Of a stretch of 15,643 bases of DNA, positions 1-7,334 are shown piece by piece. A program made the position numbers and the translations under genes. This stretch comes from Stenotrophomonas raiganjensis (SeqCode) (lineage in GTDB: Bacteria > Pseudomonadota > Gammaproteobacteria > Xanthomonadales > Xanthomonadaceae). The DNA lies in NCBI RefSeq assembly GCF_030658505.1, contig NZ_JAUTXR010000065.1:1-15643 (forward strand), read 5' to 3'. Under the pieces are notes generated by a model. It ran no database searches. It saw only the letters and a list, made by a program, of their open reading frames with translations, and was not told the origin of the DNA. Every line of letters begins with the position of its first letter. The first letter of the stretch is position 1.

Positions 1-2
1 AG

Positions 3-50
3 TGGGGACCATGCCGCGGTGCCTACCTGAGCCTGCAGCAGGATTTCTGA
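3..50 (+). CDS. possible 3' end of an unidentified plus-strand gene
   Basis: Frame 3 is open from the window edge and ends in TGA at 48-50, giving the tail WGPCRGAYLSLQQDF. The stop lies just before a repeat dimer at 52-108, and dsbB ends on the other strand just beyond it. That is the usual layout for two convergent genes sharing a terminator-like repeat. Sixteen codons are too few to identify a family, and a chance open frame is quite possible. No function is assigned. Confidence 0.25.
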   Translation, partial: WGPCRGAYLSLQQDF

Positions 51-51
51 G

Positions 52-108
52 GTAGTGCCGGCCGCTGGCTGGCAATCCCACGGTATGCCGGCCCGCGGCC
101 GGCACTAC
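52..108. repeat. inverted dimer of GTAG-headed palindromes (SMAG/REP type)
   Basis: Seen: GTAG (52-55) followed by stem TGCCGGCC (56-63), loop GCT and GGCTGGCA (67-74). Then comes the mirror unit TGCCGGCC (86-93), loop CGC, GGCCGGCA (97-104), closed by CTAC (105-108). Each unit forms an 8 bp hairpin, and the pair folds into a larger cruciform. A GTAG head before a GC-rich palindrome matches the SMAG family described in Stenotrophomonas maltophilia. The dimer sits right after the dsbB stop, where it could act as a transcription end or RNA stabiliser. Confidence 0.85.
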
Positions 109-115
109 CCTGCGT

Positions 116-622
116 TCAGCGCTTGACCCTGCGCAGCGACACCACCAGCGCCCACAGCGCCAGCAGCACGAACCACACGCCCGACCACATCGGCATGGTC
201 AGGCCCAGGAACGTCCAATCGATGTTGCCGCAGTTGCCGGTACCGGTCAGCACCGTGCGGAACACTTCCAGCGGCCCCATGGTCTCGCGCAGGAAGCTCA
301 GCGGCGGGCCACAGGTCGCGCCCATCTCCGGCGGCAGCATCTGCACGTAGACGTGGCGTGCGGCGATGCCCACGCCCACTGCCGCGGCGATGAAGGCGAG
401 CACGCCGTAGGTCGCCCGACCGGGACGGTTGGACGGCCCATGCAGCGCACCGATCAGGAACAGCAGGCCCAGCGCGGCAAATGCCAGGCGCTGGAAGATG
501 CACAGCGGACACGGCTCCAGGCCCATCTTCAGCTGCAGGAAGATCGCGTAGCCGAGCAGGCCCGCGCAGATCAGGAAGCCCAGGAAGAACTGGGCGCGGA
601 AGGGCCAGCGCAGTGGATTCAT
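116..622 (-). CDS. dsbB: disulfide bond formation protein B (DsbB), inner membrane
   Basis: DsbB reoxidises periplasmic DsbA and passes the electrons to quinone. The 168-residue product is close to the usual length and shows four hydrophobic segments (about residues 10-30, 43-60, 70-90 and 140-162). The first periplasmic loop has the redox motif C38-P-L-C41. The second loop has C104 and C131, matching the second cysteine pair of E. coli DsbB. The ATG at 622 gives the family start MNPLRWPF. An upstream in-frame TTG at 628 is possible but less likely. The ribosome binding site is weak. The gene is separated from rplQ by a terminator and a repeat dimer and lies between two such dimers, so it is probably its own transcription unit rather than part of the ribosomal cluster. 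Confidence 0.96.
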   Translation of the reverse strand: MNPLRWPFRAQFFLGFLICAGLLGYAIFLQLKMGLEPCPLCIFQRLAFAALGLLFLIGALHGPSNRPGRATYGVLAFIAAAVGVGIAARHVYVQMLPPEMGATCGPPLSFLRETMGPLEVFRTVLTGTGNCGNIDWTFLGLTMPMWSGVWFVLLALWALVVSLRRVKR

Positions 623-651
623 CGTCAACGCTCGAATGGATCAAGGCGCCA

Positions 652-680
652 AGCGTAACCGAGAGTGCGCGCCGTCTGAA
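652..680 (-). promoter_or_regulatory. weak candidate promoter for dsbB
   Basis: On the minus strand TTCAGA (675-680) lies 17 bases from TACGCT (652-657), upstream of the dsbB ATG at 622. The -35 matches consensus at 4 of 6 bases and the -10 at 3 of 6, so this is only a candidate. It sits between the rplQ terminator and dsbB, where a promoter is expected. Confidence 0.25.
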
Positions 681-730
681 CCGCCACACGGCACGCCTGT
701 CGGAACGGTGTGGGTCGGATTGTGCCGCAG

Positions 731-795
731 GTAGCGCCGGGCCATGCCCGGCGAGCGTAGCGGATACGGAACCGCCGGGCATGGCCCGGCGCTAC
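731..795. repeat. second inverted dimer of GTAG-headed palindromes (SMAG/REP type)
   Basis: Seen: GTAG (731-734), CGCCGGGC (735-742), loop CAT, GCCCGGCG (746-753). After a 19-base centre comes the exact mirror unit CGCCGGGC (773-780), loop ATG, GCCCGGCG (784-791), CTAC (792-795). Both 8 bp stems are perfect. The stem sequence differs from the dimer at 52-108, so the two represent different subfamilies rather than a recent tandem copy. It lies between the rplQ terminator and the dsbB leader. Confidence 0.88.
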
Positions 796-803
796 CAGAA
801 CGC

Positions 804-828
804 AAAAGCCCGGCAGAGGCCGGGCTTT
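804..828 (-). terminator. intrinsic terminator at the end of the alpha operon
   Basis: On the minus strand, AAAGCCCGGC and GCCGGGCTTT form a 10 bp stem with loop CTCT, and the 3' arm runs into TTTT followed by GCG. It starts 26 bases after the rplQ stop. The short U-run makes it moderate, but position and GC-rich stem fit the end of the ribosomal protein cluster. Confidence 0.8.
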
Positions 829-854
829 CGCTGTGTCGGGTTGGAGCGGTCCGA

Positions 855-1238
855 TTACTCGGCCACTTCCTCGGCCACGACCGGACGGTCAACCAGCTCG
901 ACGTAGGCCATCGGCGCGTTGTCGCCGGCGCGGAAGCCGCACTTCAGCAGGCGCAGGTAGCCGCCCGGACGGTTCGCGTAGCGCGGGCCCAGGATGGTGA
1001 ACAGGTTGCCCACGGCTTCGTTGTCACGCAGGCGGGCGAAGGCCAGGCGGCGATTGGCGACGGAGTCGACCTTGGCCAGGGTGATCAGCGGCTCGGCAAC
1101 GCGGCGCAGTTCCTTGGCCTTCGGCAGGGTGGTCTTGATCAGCTCGTGCTTGAACAGCGAGGCAGCCATGTTCTTGAACATCGCTTCGCGGTGGGCGCTG
1201 GTGCGGCTGAACTTACGGCCAGACTTCTGGTGACGCAT
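855..1238 (-). CDS. rplQ: 50S ribosomal protein L17
   Basis: L17 sits near the polypeptide exit side of the 50S subunit. The 127-residue product begins [20 protein letters not shown], the family signature, and continues with the conserved core ([30 protein letters not shown]). Its length matches E. coli L17 (127). The acidic end (VVAEEVAE) is common for the family. The start is supported by AAGGA eight bases upstream. As in most proteobacteria it is the last gene of the alpha operon, followed by a terminator. The 193 bases separating it from rpoA are unusually long and are described separately. Confidence 0.98.
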   Translation of the reverse strand: MRHQKSGRKFSRTSAHREAMFKNMAASLFKHELIKTTLPKAKELRRVAEPLITLAKVDSVANRRLAFARLRDNEAVGNLFTILGPRYANRPGGYLRLLKCGFRAGDNAPMAYVELVDRPVVAEEVAE

Positions 1239-1431
1239 GGTGATATTCCTTGGTTAATGATGAGGCTGTGCGGATCGTTGTCGCCATCCTGGCGTTGCTG
1301 CGCGGACTGCGGATGGTCCTGGCCGCCTGTCCTGGACGACCTGCCCGCGAACCTGGGGTTCGTCGTGGCATGTTTCATGAACCGGTTGAAGGCCCCACCG
1401 CGAACGGTGGAGCCTCCAGGCATTACCGATA
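1239..1431 (-). other. rpoA-rplQ spacer with a hairpin after rpoA
   Basis: This 193-base spacer has no credible gene. Right after the rpoA stop, GGCTCCACCG and CGGTGGGGCC (1391-1414) form a 10 bp stem with one G-U pair and a TTCG loop; no U-run follows. A second small stem, CGAACC/GGTTCG (1348-1362), lies further on. No good promoter is visible. The hairpin may be an RNA processing or stability site that sets RpoA output apart from L17. Confidence 0.55.
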
Positions 1432-2430
1432 TCAGCCCAGCATGCCGTGGCTGGCGACGCCGGCCGGCGGCCAGTTCTCCAGCTTCATGCCGAGCGACAG
1501 GCCGCGCTGAGCCAGCACTTCCTTGATCTCGGTGAGCGACTTCTTGCCCAGGTTCGGGGTCTTCAGCAGCTCCACTTCGGTCTTCTGGATCAGATCGCCG
1601 ATGTAGTAGATGCTTTCAGCCTTCAGGCAGTTGGCCGAACGCACGGTCAGCTCCAGATCGTCGATCGGGCGCAGCAGCACCGGATCCACGCCGTTGTTGG
1701 CCGGCTTGGCCGCACCACGGTCGCGGTGAGTGAAGTCACCGAACACCGACAGCTGGTCGCTGAGGATGTCGGCGGCGGTGCGCACGGCTTCCTCGGCATC
1801 GATGGTGCCGTTGGTCTCGATATCGATGACCAGCTTGTCCAGGTCGGTACGCTGTTCGACGCGGGCCGCTTCCACGGCATAGGCGACGCGGCGGACCGGC
1901 GAGAACGAGGCATCCAGGACCAGACGGCCGATGGCACGGGTTTCTTCGTCCGGACGACGACGCGCGGCAGCCGGCTGGTAGCCGAAACCACGTTCGATCT
2001 TCAGACGCATGTTGATCGCCGTATCCTTGGTCAGGTGGCAGATCACATGGTCGCCGTTCAGGATCTCCACATTGTGGTCGACCTTGATATCGGCAGCGGT
2101 GACAACGCCCGGGCCCTGCTTGGACAGGGACAGGGTGGCGCTGTCGCCGGAGTGCATACGGATAGCCACGTCCTTCAGGTTGAGCAGGACTTCGAGCACG
2201 TCCTCCTGCAGACCTTCGACCGTGGTGTACTCATGCAACACGCCGTCGATTTCGACTTCCGTGATGGCGAAGCCCGGGATGGACGACAGCAGCACGCGAC
2301 GCAGGGCGTTGCCCAGCGTATGCCCGTAACCCCGCTCCAAAGGTTCGATAACGACCTTTGCACGGGTGTCGGTAAGGCGTTCGATCTGCGGACCGCGAGG
2401 ACGCAGAACCTGGTTGGCGGTAACCGTCAT
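1432..2430 (-). CDS. rpoA: RNA polymerase alpha subunit
   Basis: Alpha dimerises to start assembly of RNA polymerase and contacts activators and UP elements. The 332 residues fit the two-domain layout. The N-terminal assembly domain spans about 1-235, with the dimer motif [17 protein letters not shown] at 34-50. A short linker follows, then the C-terminal DNA-binding domain at about 250-320. In that domain TVRSANC at 262-268 carries R264, the counterpart of E. coli R265 used for UP-element binding, followed by a [13 protein letters not shown] helix-hairpin-helix. The start has TAGGAG ten bases upstream. It follows rpsD by 55 bases containing strong RNA structure and precedes rplQ. Nothing suggests truncation or divergence. 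Confidence 0.99.
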   Translation of the reverse strand: MTVTANQVLRPRGPQIERLTDTRAKVVIEPLERGYGHTLGNALRRVLLSSIPGFAITEVEIDGVLHEYTTVEGLQEDVLEVLLNLKDVAIRMHSGDSATLSLSKQGPGVVTAADIKVDHNVEILNGDHVICHLTKDTAINMRLKIERGFGYQPAAARRRPDEETRAIGRLVLDASFSPVRRVAYAVEAARVEQRTDLDKLVIDIETNGTIDAEEAVRTAADILSDQLSVFGDFTHRDRGAAKPANNGVDPVLLRPIDDLELTVRSANCLKAESIYYIGDLIQKTEVELLKTPNLGKKSLTEIKEVLAQRGLSLGMKLENWPPAGVASHGMLG

Positions 2431-2435
2431 GTTGC

Positions 2436-2471
2436 GGGTTCTCCTAGTGAACCCCCGGCCGTCGCCGGGGG
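2436..2471 (-). promoter_or_regulatory. two overlapping hairpins in front of rpoA
   Basis: On the minus strand, GCCCCCGGC-type arms at 2452-2459 and 2464-2471 form an 8 bp GC stem with loop GACG. A second inverted repeat, GGGTTC (2449-2454) and GAACCC (2436-2441), encloses ACTAGGA, which contains part of the rpoA Shine-Dalgarno sequence. The two stems share bases 2452-2454, so they exclude each other. There is no U-run, so termination is unlikely; control of rpoA translation or RNA cleavage is more plausible. Confidence 0.5.
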
Positions 2472-2485
2472 CTCTCCAATGTGAA

Positions 2486-3115
2486 TTACTTCGAATACAG
2501 CTCGACGATCAGCGCTTCGTTGATGTCCGCAGGCAGATCCGAACGATCCGGAACAGCCTTGAAGATGCCGGTGAACTTGCCGGAATCCACTTCAACCCAC
2601 GACGGGCTCAGGTCATGCTGGGCGGCGACGGTCAGGGCTTCCTGGACGCGCAGCTGCTTGGCAGCCTTTTCAGACAGGGCGATGGCGTCGCCAGCCTTGA
2701 CCTGGTACGAAGCCAGGTTGACCGACTTGCCATTCACGGTGACGCCGCGGTGCGACACCAGCTGACGGGCAGCCGGACGGGTCACGGCGAAGCCCATGCG
2801 GTAGACGACGTTGTCCAGACGGGTTTCCAGCAGCTGCAGCAGGTTCTCGCCGGTGTTGCCCTTCTTGGTCGAGGCCTTCTTGTAGTAGTTGCGGAACTGA
2901 CGCTCCAGCAGGCCGTAGATACGCTTGACCTTCTGCTTTTCACGCAGCTGGGTGGCGTAGTCGGACAGCTTGCCCTTGCGGGCAGTGGCGCCGTGCTGGC
3001 CGGGCTTCTGCTCCAGCTTGCACTTCGAGTCCAGCGCACGCGCCGGGCTCTTCAGGGACAGGTCGGCGCCTTCGCGACGGGCGAGCTTACAGGTAGGACC
3101 GATATAACGAGCCAT
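2486..3115 (-). CDS. rpsD: 30S ribosomal protein S4
   Basis: S4 starts 30S assembly by binding 16S rRNA and lines the mRNA entry site. The 209-residue product has the family start [22 protein letters not shown], the conserved core [23 protein letters not shown], and the S4 RNA-binding domain around residues 98-165 ([26 protein letters not shown]). It ends in ELYSK. Only two isolated cysteines (C9, C32) occur near the N-terminus, so there is no four-cysteine zinc site. In E. coli S4 is the translational repressor of the alpha operon; here it keeps its place before rpoA. GGGAG lies nine bases before the start. Confidence 0.99.
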   Translation of the reverse strand: MARYIGPTCKLARREGADLSLKSPARALDSKCKLEQKPGQHGATARKGKLSDYATQLREKQKVKRIYGLLERQFRNYYKKASTKKGNTGENLLQLLETRLDNVVYRMGFAVTRPAARQLVSHRGVTVNGKSVNLASYQVKAGDAIALSEKAAKQLRVQEALTVAAQHDLSPSWVEVDSGKFTGIFKAVPDRSDLPADINEALIVELYSK

Positions 3116-3130
3116 TTCTTATCGCTCCCT

Positions 3131-3520
3131 TTAGACGCGACGCTTCTTCGGCGGACGGCACCCGTTGTGCGGGATAGGCGTCACGTCGATGATGTTGGTG
3201 ATCTTGTAGCCGACGTTGTTCAACGAACGCACGGCCGACTCACGGCCCGGACCCGGGCCCTTGATGCGGACTTCCAGCGACTTCACGCCGTAGTCCAGCG
3301 CAGCACGACCGGCCTTTTCAGCAGCCACCTGGGCAGCGAACGGGGTCGACTTGCGCGAACCGCGGAAGCCAGCGCCACCGGAGGTCGCCCACGACAGAGC
3401 GTTGCCCTGGCGGTCGGTGATGGTGACGATGGTGTTGTTGAACGAAGCGTGGACGTGGGCAACGCCGTCGGTGACGACGCGCTTGATCTTCTTCTTGGTC
3501 TTAGCAGCGGGCTTAGCCAT
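3131..3520 (-). CDS. rpsK: 30S ribosomal protein S11
   Basis: S11 lies on the 30S platform near the mRNA exit. The 129 residues equal the usual length. The Lys-rich N-terminus is followed by [18 protein letters not shown] and by [22 protein letters not shown], both family signatures. The tail [15 protein letters not shown] contains the Asn-Gly pair known in E. coli to form isoaspartate. It starts 11 bases after rpsM. The rpsM stop codon is part of the ribosome binding site (TAAGGG), which suggests coupled translation. Confidence 0.99.
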   Translation of the reverse strand: MAKPAAKTKKKIKRVVTDGVAHVHASFNNTIVTITDRQGNALSWATSGGAGFRGSRKSTPFAAQVAAEKAGRAALDYGVKSLEVRIKGPGPGRESAVRSLNNVGYKITNIIDVTPIPHNGCRPPKKRRV

Positions 3521-3531
3521 TTCTCAGTCCC

Positions 3532-3888
3532 TTACTTCTTGATCGCCTTGCGCGGACCCTTGCGGGTGCGGGCGTTGGTACGGGTGCGCTGGCCACGCAG
3601 CGGGAGGCCACGACGGTGACGCAGGCCGCGGTAGCAGCCCAGGTCCATCAGGCGCTTGATCGCGATGCCGATTTCACGGCGCAGATCGCCTTCCACGATG
3701 TACTTGCCGACTTCGGCGCGCAGGCGCTCGATTTCCGGCTCCGACAGATCGCGGATCTTGGTGGTCGAAGCAACGCCTGCGACTTCGCAGACCTTCTTCG
3801 AACGGGTACGGCCGATGCCGTAAATGCTTTGCAACCCGACCCAGACGTGCTTCTGGGCTGGCAGGTTGACGCCTGCAATACGCGCCAT
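3532..3888 (-). CDS. rpsM: 30S ribosomal protein S13
   Basis: S13 is in the 30S head and contacts the 50S subunit and P-site tRNA. The 118 residues match the family length. It starts [10 protein letters not shown] and contains [17 protein letters not shown] (helix-two-turn-helix region), [30 protein letters not shown] and the basic tail [24 protein letters not shown] lies nine bases upstream of the ATG. This is the first gene of the alpha part and is preceded by a 347-base spacer where many proteobacteria carry rpmJ. A promoter inside the 3' end of secY probably drives it. Confidence 0.99.
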   Translation of the reverse strand: MARIAGVNLPAQKHVWVGLQSIYGIGRTRSKKVCEVAGVASTTKIRDLSEPEIERLRAEVGKYIVEGDLRREIGIAIKRLMDLGCYRGLRHRRGLPLRGQRTRTNARTRKGPRKAIKK

Positions 3889-4235
3889 GACGCGGTTCTC
3901 CAGCTGAGTGATGGCCGACAGCGCGCCTCGGGCACGCCAATCCGGCAGGATGGATCAAAAAAGTGAACTAGCGATACTAACAAGGTTCCGGTTTACATGG
4001 AAGCCCGTGAAACCATTGGTTTCATGAACCCGGCCTGGGGAGTGTGCCCAGGCTCCGGCGCCGGATGGGGTTGGACCTGGGGTTTCCCCCGGGGCCGCCC
4101 GCGCTACTCCAGCGCGGGACCACCTCACCACACCCCCACCCGGAACCGCTGCGGGGGCCGCCCTTCGTTTGTGTGGCCGGAGTCCGCGAAGCGGAGGGAC
4201 CATCACGTCAGGAAGACGAAAGTATAACAGGCCAA
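3889..4235 (-). promoter_or_regulatory. structured leader between secY and rpsM; no rpmJ
   Basis: No rpmJ (L36) reading frame is present here on either strand. Instead the minus strand shows several stems. They are TCCGC/GCGGA (4182-4194), CCCGCGCT/AGCGCGGG with loop GGAGT (4098-4118), GCCTGGG/CCCAGGC (4033-4053), and the palindrome TGAAACCAATGGTTTCA (4008-4024). A run of six T (3957-3962) follows further down. A possible second extended -10, TGTTAGTAT, has its hexamer at 3974-3979. With the promoter at 4221-4249, this would be a 5' leader of about 325 bases for the alpha operon. Confidence 0.55.
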
Positions 4236-4249
4236 TCAGCCGCGGGCAA
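4221..4249 (-). promoter_or_regulatory. sigma70 promoter for the alpha operon, -35 inside secY
   Basis: On the minus strand TTGCCC (4244-4249) is followed after exactly 17 bases by TATACT (4221-4226), with a TG one base upstream of the -10 (TGTTATACT, an extended -10). The -35 matches 4 of 6 and the -10 matches 5 of 6. The -35 and part of the spacer overlap the last codons of secY. The start of transcription should be near 4214. Confidence 0.65.
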
Positions 4250-5603
4250 AACCGCCGCGGTTTCCGCCCTTCAGGTTGGCCTTCTTCAGCAGGCTCTCGT
4301 ACTGGTGGGACATCAGGTGCGCCTGCACCTGGGCGATGAAGTCCATCACCACCACCACCACGATCAGCAGCGAAGTACCGCCGAAATAGAACGAGGCGTT
4401 CAGCTGCGTGCGCATCAGTTCCGGCAGCAGGCAGACGATCACCAGGTAGGCCGAACCGGCGGCGGTCAGGCGGGTCAGCACGCCGTCGATGTAATCGGCG
4501 GTGGCCTTGCCCGGACGGATGCCCGGGATCAGCGCGCCCGACTTCTTCAGGTTGTCGGCGGTTTCCTGCGAGTTGAACACCAGCGCGGTATAGAAGAACG
4601 CGAAACCGGTGATCAGCGCAGCGAACACGATCATGTGCAGCGGCTCGCCCGGGCCCAGGGCATTGGCGACCTTCTGCAGGATCTGGCCGAAGCTGCTCTG
4701 GTTGGCGGCCTGGCCGGACCACATGGCCAGGGTGGCCGGGAAGGCCAGCAGGCTCGAGGCGAAGATCGCCGGGATGACGCCGGCCATGTTGAGCTTCAGC
4801 GGCAGGAACGAGGTCTGGTTCATGTACGCATTGCGACCGCCCTGGCGGCGCGCGTAGTTGACCGTGATCCGGCGCTGGCCACGCTCGACGAACACCACGA
4901 AGAAGGTGAAGGCGAGCACGACGATGGCGATCAGCAGCAGCTGGATGAACTGGATGTTGCCGTCGCGGTAGGCGTCGAAGGTGTGGATGACCGCACCCGG
5001 CAGGCCGGCGACGATACCGGCGAAGATGATCAGCGACACGCCGTTGCCGATGCCACGCTCGGTGACCTGCTCACCGACCCACATCAGGAACATGGTGCCG
5101 GCGGTCAGCGCGACCACGGCGGTGAGCACGAAGCCCATGCCCGGTGCGTACACGACCGGAGCGCCCGACGGCGAGACCTGGCCCTGCAGGGCCAGTGCGA
5201 TCGAACCGCCCTGCACCACTGCCAGCAGCACGGCGCCGATGCGCGAATACTGGGTGATCTTGCGGCGACCGGACTCACCTTCCTTCTGCATCGCCTTCAG
5301 GGCGGGGAAGATGTGCACGGCCAGCTGCATCACGATCGATGCCGAGATGTACGGCATCACGTTCAGCGCAAAGATGCTGAAACGGTGCAGGGCGCCGCCC
5401 GAGAACATGTTGAACATGTCCACGATGCCGCCGCCCTGCTGTTGCATCATGGCAAGCATGGCATCGGGATTGACGCCCGGCACCGGCACGTAGCAGCCGA
5501 TGCGATAGACGATCAAAGCCCCGACGACGAACAGCAAACGTTGGCGAAGTTCAGTGAACTTGCCCATTCCGCCCGCGAGGTTACCGATGCCAGCTTGCGC
5601 CAT
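4236..5603 (-). CDS. secY: protein translocase channel subunit SecY
   Basis: SecY forms the protein-conducting channel of the Sec translocon with SecE and SecG and works with SecA or the ribosome. The 455 residues contain the expected ten hydrophobic segments, the first at about 23-43. After TM2 comes a cytoplasmic loop ([19 protein letters not shown], 103-121). [12 protein letters not shown] follows at 177-188, the [12 protein letters not shown] loop at 243-254, and [13 protein letters not shown] at 359-371. In that last motif R363 corresponds to E. coli R357, which is needed for SecA-driven transport. The start lies seven bases after rplO, with GGAG before it. The 3' end doubles as the alpha promoter region. 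Length and motifs are normal. Confidence 0.99.
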   Translation of the reverse strand: MAQAGIGNLAGGMGKFTELRQRLLFVVGALIVYRIGCYVPVPGVNPDAMLAMMQQQGGGIVDMFNMFSGGALHRFSIFALNVMPYISASIVMQLAVHIFPALKAMQKEGESGRRKITQYSRIGAVLLAVVQGGSIALALQGQVSPSGAPVVYAPGMGFVLTAVVALTAGTMFLMWVGEQVTERGIGNGVSLIIFAGIVAGLPGAVIHTFDAYRDGNIQFIQLLLIAIVVLAFTFFVVFVERGQRRITVNYARRQGGRNAYMNQTSFLPLKLNMAGVIPAIFASSLLAFPATLAMWSGQAANQSSFGQILQKVANALGPGEPLHMIVFAALITGFAFFYTALVFNSQETADNLKKSGALIPGIRPGKATADYIDGVLTRLTAAGSAYLVIVCLLPELMRTQLNASFYFGGTSLLIVVVVVMDFIAQVQAHLMSHQYESLLKKANLKGGNRGGFARG

Positions 5604-5610
5604 GATTTTC

Positions 5611-6054
5611 TTACTCCGTCACGCTGCCGCCGGCAGCTTCGATCGCGGCCTTGGCACCAGCCGTGGCAGCAATACCCTTCAGGGTGAACGCCTTGGTCAC
5701 TTCGCCCTTGACGACGACCTTGGCCTTCTTGGCAGTGCTCGGGACCAGCTTGGCAGCACGCAGGGCAGCGAAGTCGATCTCGCCGGCCGGCAGCTTGTCC
5801 AGCGCGTACAGCAGCACTTCAGCGGTGTCCTTGGCGATCGGCGAACGGAAGCCGATCTTCGGCAGACGACGCTGCATGGGGGTCTGGCCGCCTTCGAAGC
5901 CAGCCTTGATCTTGCCGCCACCCTTGCGGGCGAACGAACCCTTGTGGCCGCGGCCGGCAGTCTTGCCCAGGCCCGAGCCGATACCGCGACCGACGCGGGT
6001 GCGCTCGGTGCGGGCGCCCGGTGCCGGGCTCAGTTCATTGAGACGCAGAGTCAT
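5611..6054 (-). CDS. rplO: 50S ribosomal protein L15
   Basis: L15 is a late-assembling 50S protein threading into 23S rRNA. The 147 residues start [15 protein letters not shown], followed by the Gly/Arg/Lys-rich RNA-binding extension ([18 protein letters not shown], about 23-40) and the core [15 protein letters not shown]. The C-terminal half is Ala-rich, ending [18 protein letters not shown] overlaps the end of rpmD and precedes the ATG by nine bases. The gap to rpmD is six bases. Confidence 0.98.
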   Translation of the reverse strand: MTLRLNELSPAPGARTERTRVGRGIGSGLGKTAGRGHKGSFARKGGGKIKAGFEGGQTPMQRRLPKIGFRSPIAKDTAEVLLYALDKLPAGEIDFAALRAAKLVPSTAKKAKVVVKGEVTKAFTLKGIAATAGAKAAIEAAGGSVTE

Positions 6055-6060
6055 GGTCGA

Positions 6061-6252
6061 TTACTCCTCAACCTGGACGAGGTACTGAACCTTGTTGATC
6101 AGGCCGCGCACCTGCGGGCTGTCCTTCAGTTCACGCACATCGTTGAGCTTGTTCAGGCCCAGGGCACGCACCGACAGGCGGTGACGCGACTGGGTGCCAC
6201 GCAGGCCACGCACCAGGCGGACCTTTACAGTCTTGTTGGACTCATTAGCCAT
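6061..6252 (-). CDS. rpmD: 50S ribosomal protein L30
   Basis: L30 is a small 50S protein. The 63-residue product has the short bacterial form: [25 protein letters not shown], then [12 protein letters not shown] at the end. The ATG at 6252 overlaps the rpsE stop by eight bases, and its binding site GGAGG lies inside the last codons of rpsE. Translation is therefore probably coupled to S5. Confidence 0.97.
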   Translation of the reverse strand: MANESNKTVKVRLVRGLRGTQSRHRLSVRALGLNKLNDVRELKDSPQVRGLINKVQYLVQVEE

Positions 6253-6787
6253 GGTTGAGTTCCTCCACCTTCTTGCCGCGCTTGGCCGCGATGCGGGCCG
6301 GCGACTGCGCAGCAGCCAGGCCCTTCACGGTGGCACGCACCAGGTTGATCGGGTTGCGCGAACCGGTGGCCTTGGCCAGCACGTTCTTCACGCCAACCGC
6401 TTCCAGCACGGCGCGCATGGCACCGCCGGCGATGACGCCGGTACCTTCCGAAGCCGGCTGCATGAACACGCGGGCTGCGCCGTGACCATCCTTGATGGTG
6501 TGCCACAGGGTGCCGTTGTTCAGGTCAACGCTGACCAGGTTCTTGCGGGCCTGTTCCATCGACTTCTGGATGGCGACCGGCACTTCGCGGGCCTTGCCAT
6601 AACCGAAGCCGACCTTGCCTTCGCCGTCGCCGACCACGGTCAGGGCGGTGAAGGTGAACTGGCGGCCACCCTTGACGGTCTTGCTGACGCGGTTGACCGC
6701 GACCAGCTTTTCGATCATGCCGTCGTCGATCTTCTCTTCGCGGTTGCGGTCGCGATCGCGACCCCGCTGCTGACGCTCTTCTGCCAT
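6245..6787 (-). CDS. rpsE: 30S ribosomal protein S5
   Basis: S5 helps decoding accuracy and forms part of the mRNA entry tunnel with S3 and S4. The 180 residues include the double-stranded RNA-binding fold (about 25-90: [51 protein letters not shown]). The C-terminal domain has [21 protein letters not shown] and [15 protein letters not shown]. It is longer than E. coli S5 (167), mainly through an Arg/Asp/Glu-rich N-terminal stretch (about residues 4-19). The start has AAGGA six bases upstream. A 161-base structured spacer separates it from rplR, where E. coli has only a short gap. Confidence 0.99.
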   Translation of the reverse strand: MAEERQQRGRDRDRNREEKIDDGMIEKLVAVNRVSKTVKGGRQFTFTALTVVGDGEGKVGFGYGKAREVPVAIQKSMEQARKNLVSVDLNNGTLWHTIKDGHGAARVFMQPASEGTGVIAGGAMRAVLEAVGVKNVLAKATGSRNPINLVRATVKGLAAAQSPARIAAKRGKKVEELNHG

Positions 6788-6948
6788 GTTGATTCCTTGG
6801 TTGTTTGGGTATGTACGGCTCGGGGCCGCTTATGGTTGTGGAGTGACGCGTCGTTCCGGTGGGCCACTGCAGAAGAGTGGCGCCGTCCAGCCTCACTCAG
6901 GCTGGCGAGCAGGCGGGCAGGAGACCACAGGTCCCCTGCCCTTATCCC
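6788..6948 (-). other. rplR-rpsE spacer with three consecutive hairpins
   Basis: On the minus strand, GGGCAGGGGACC/GGTCTCCTGCCC (6915-6941) forms a 12 bp stem with one G-U pair and loop TGT. CCAGCCT/AGGCTGG (6887-6905) forms a 7 bp stem with loop GAGTG. GCCACT/AGTGGC (6863-6881) forms a 6 bp stem. None is followed by a U-run. No gene or convincing promoter is visible. The array may be an RNase processing or stability region splitting the spc message. Confidence 0.6.
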
Positions 6949-7302
6949 TTAGAACTGCAGGCCGGCTTCGCGGGCGGCTTCTGCCAGGGCCTTGATGCGG
7001 CCGTGGTAGCGGTAGCCCGAACGATCGAAGGCAACCTTCTCGATGCCGGCGGCCTTGGCGCGCTCGGCAACGATGCGGCCAACCTTGGCAGCGGCATCGG
7101 CGTTCTTGCCGTTCTTCAGGCCTTCCATGACGTCGGTCTGGGTGGTGTTGGCAGCAGCCAGCACCTTGGAACCGTCGGCGGTGAAGACCTGGGCGTACAG
7201 GTGCTGGCCGGTGCGCAGCACCGACAGGCGGGCGACGCCGAGCTCACGGATGTGGGCGCGGGTCGACTTGGCGCGACGCAGGCGGGCGATGTTCTTGTTC
7301 AT
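6949..7302 (-). CDS. rplR: 50S ribosomal protein L18
   Basis: L18 binds 5S rRNA with L5 in the central protuberance. The 117 residues equal the usual length. The basic N-terminus [21 protein letters not shown] is followed by [16 protein letters not shown] and by the conserved end [31 protein letters not shown] lies eight bases before the ATG. It follows rplF by 32 bases. Confidence 0.98.
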   Translation of the reverse strand: MNKNIARLRRAKSTRAHIRELGVARLSVLRTGQHLYAQVFTADGSKVLAAANTTQTDVMEGLKNGKNADAAAKVGRIVAERAKAAGIEKVAFDRSGYRYHGRIKALAEAAREAGLQF

Positions 7303-7334
7303 GATGTTTTTCCTTTGAAAGCGGAAGCGCCTAA

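Noticed and set aside
105..782. Minus-strand open frame overlapping dsbB and the repeat dimer
   Set aside because: It overlaps dsbB in another frame, is Arg/Ala/Pro-rich, and runs through a SMAG-type repeat, so it is a shadow frame.
2366..3619. Long open plus-strand frame (417 codons) opposite rpsD and rpsK
   Set aside because: Antisense shadow of conserved ribosomal genes; composition follows the codon bias of the opposite strand.
3889..4235. Searched for rpmJ (L36) between secY and rpsM
   Set aside because: No short frame with the L36 cysteine/histidine pattern exists on either strand; in xanthomonads L36 is, as far as I recall, encoded elsewhere.
4044..5687. Long open plus-strand frame (547 codons) opposite secY
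   Set aside because: It is antisense to a clearly conserved gene, is His/Gln/Arg-rich as expected from high-GC third positions, and has no recognisable domain.
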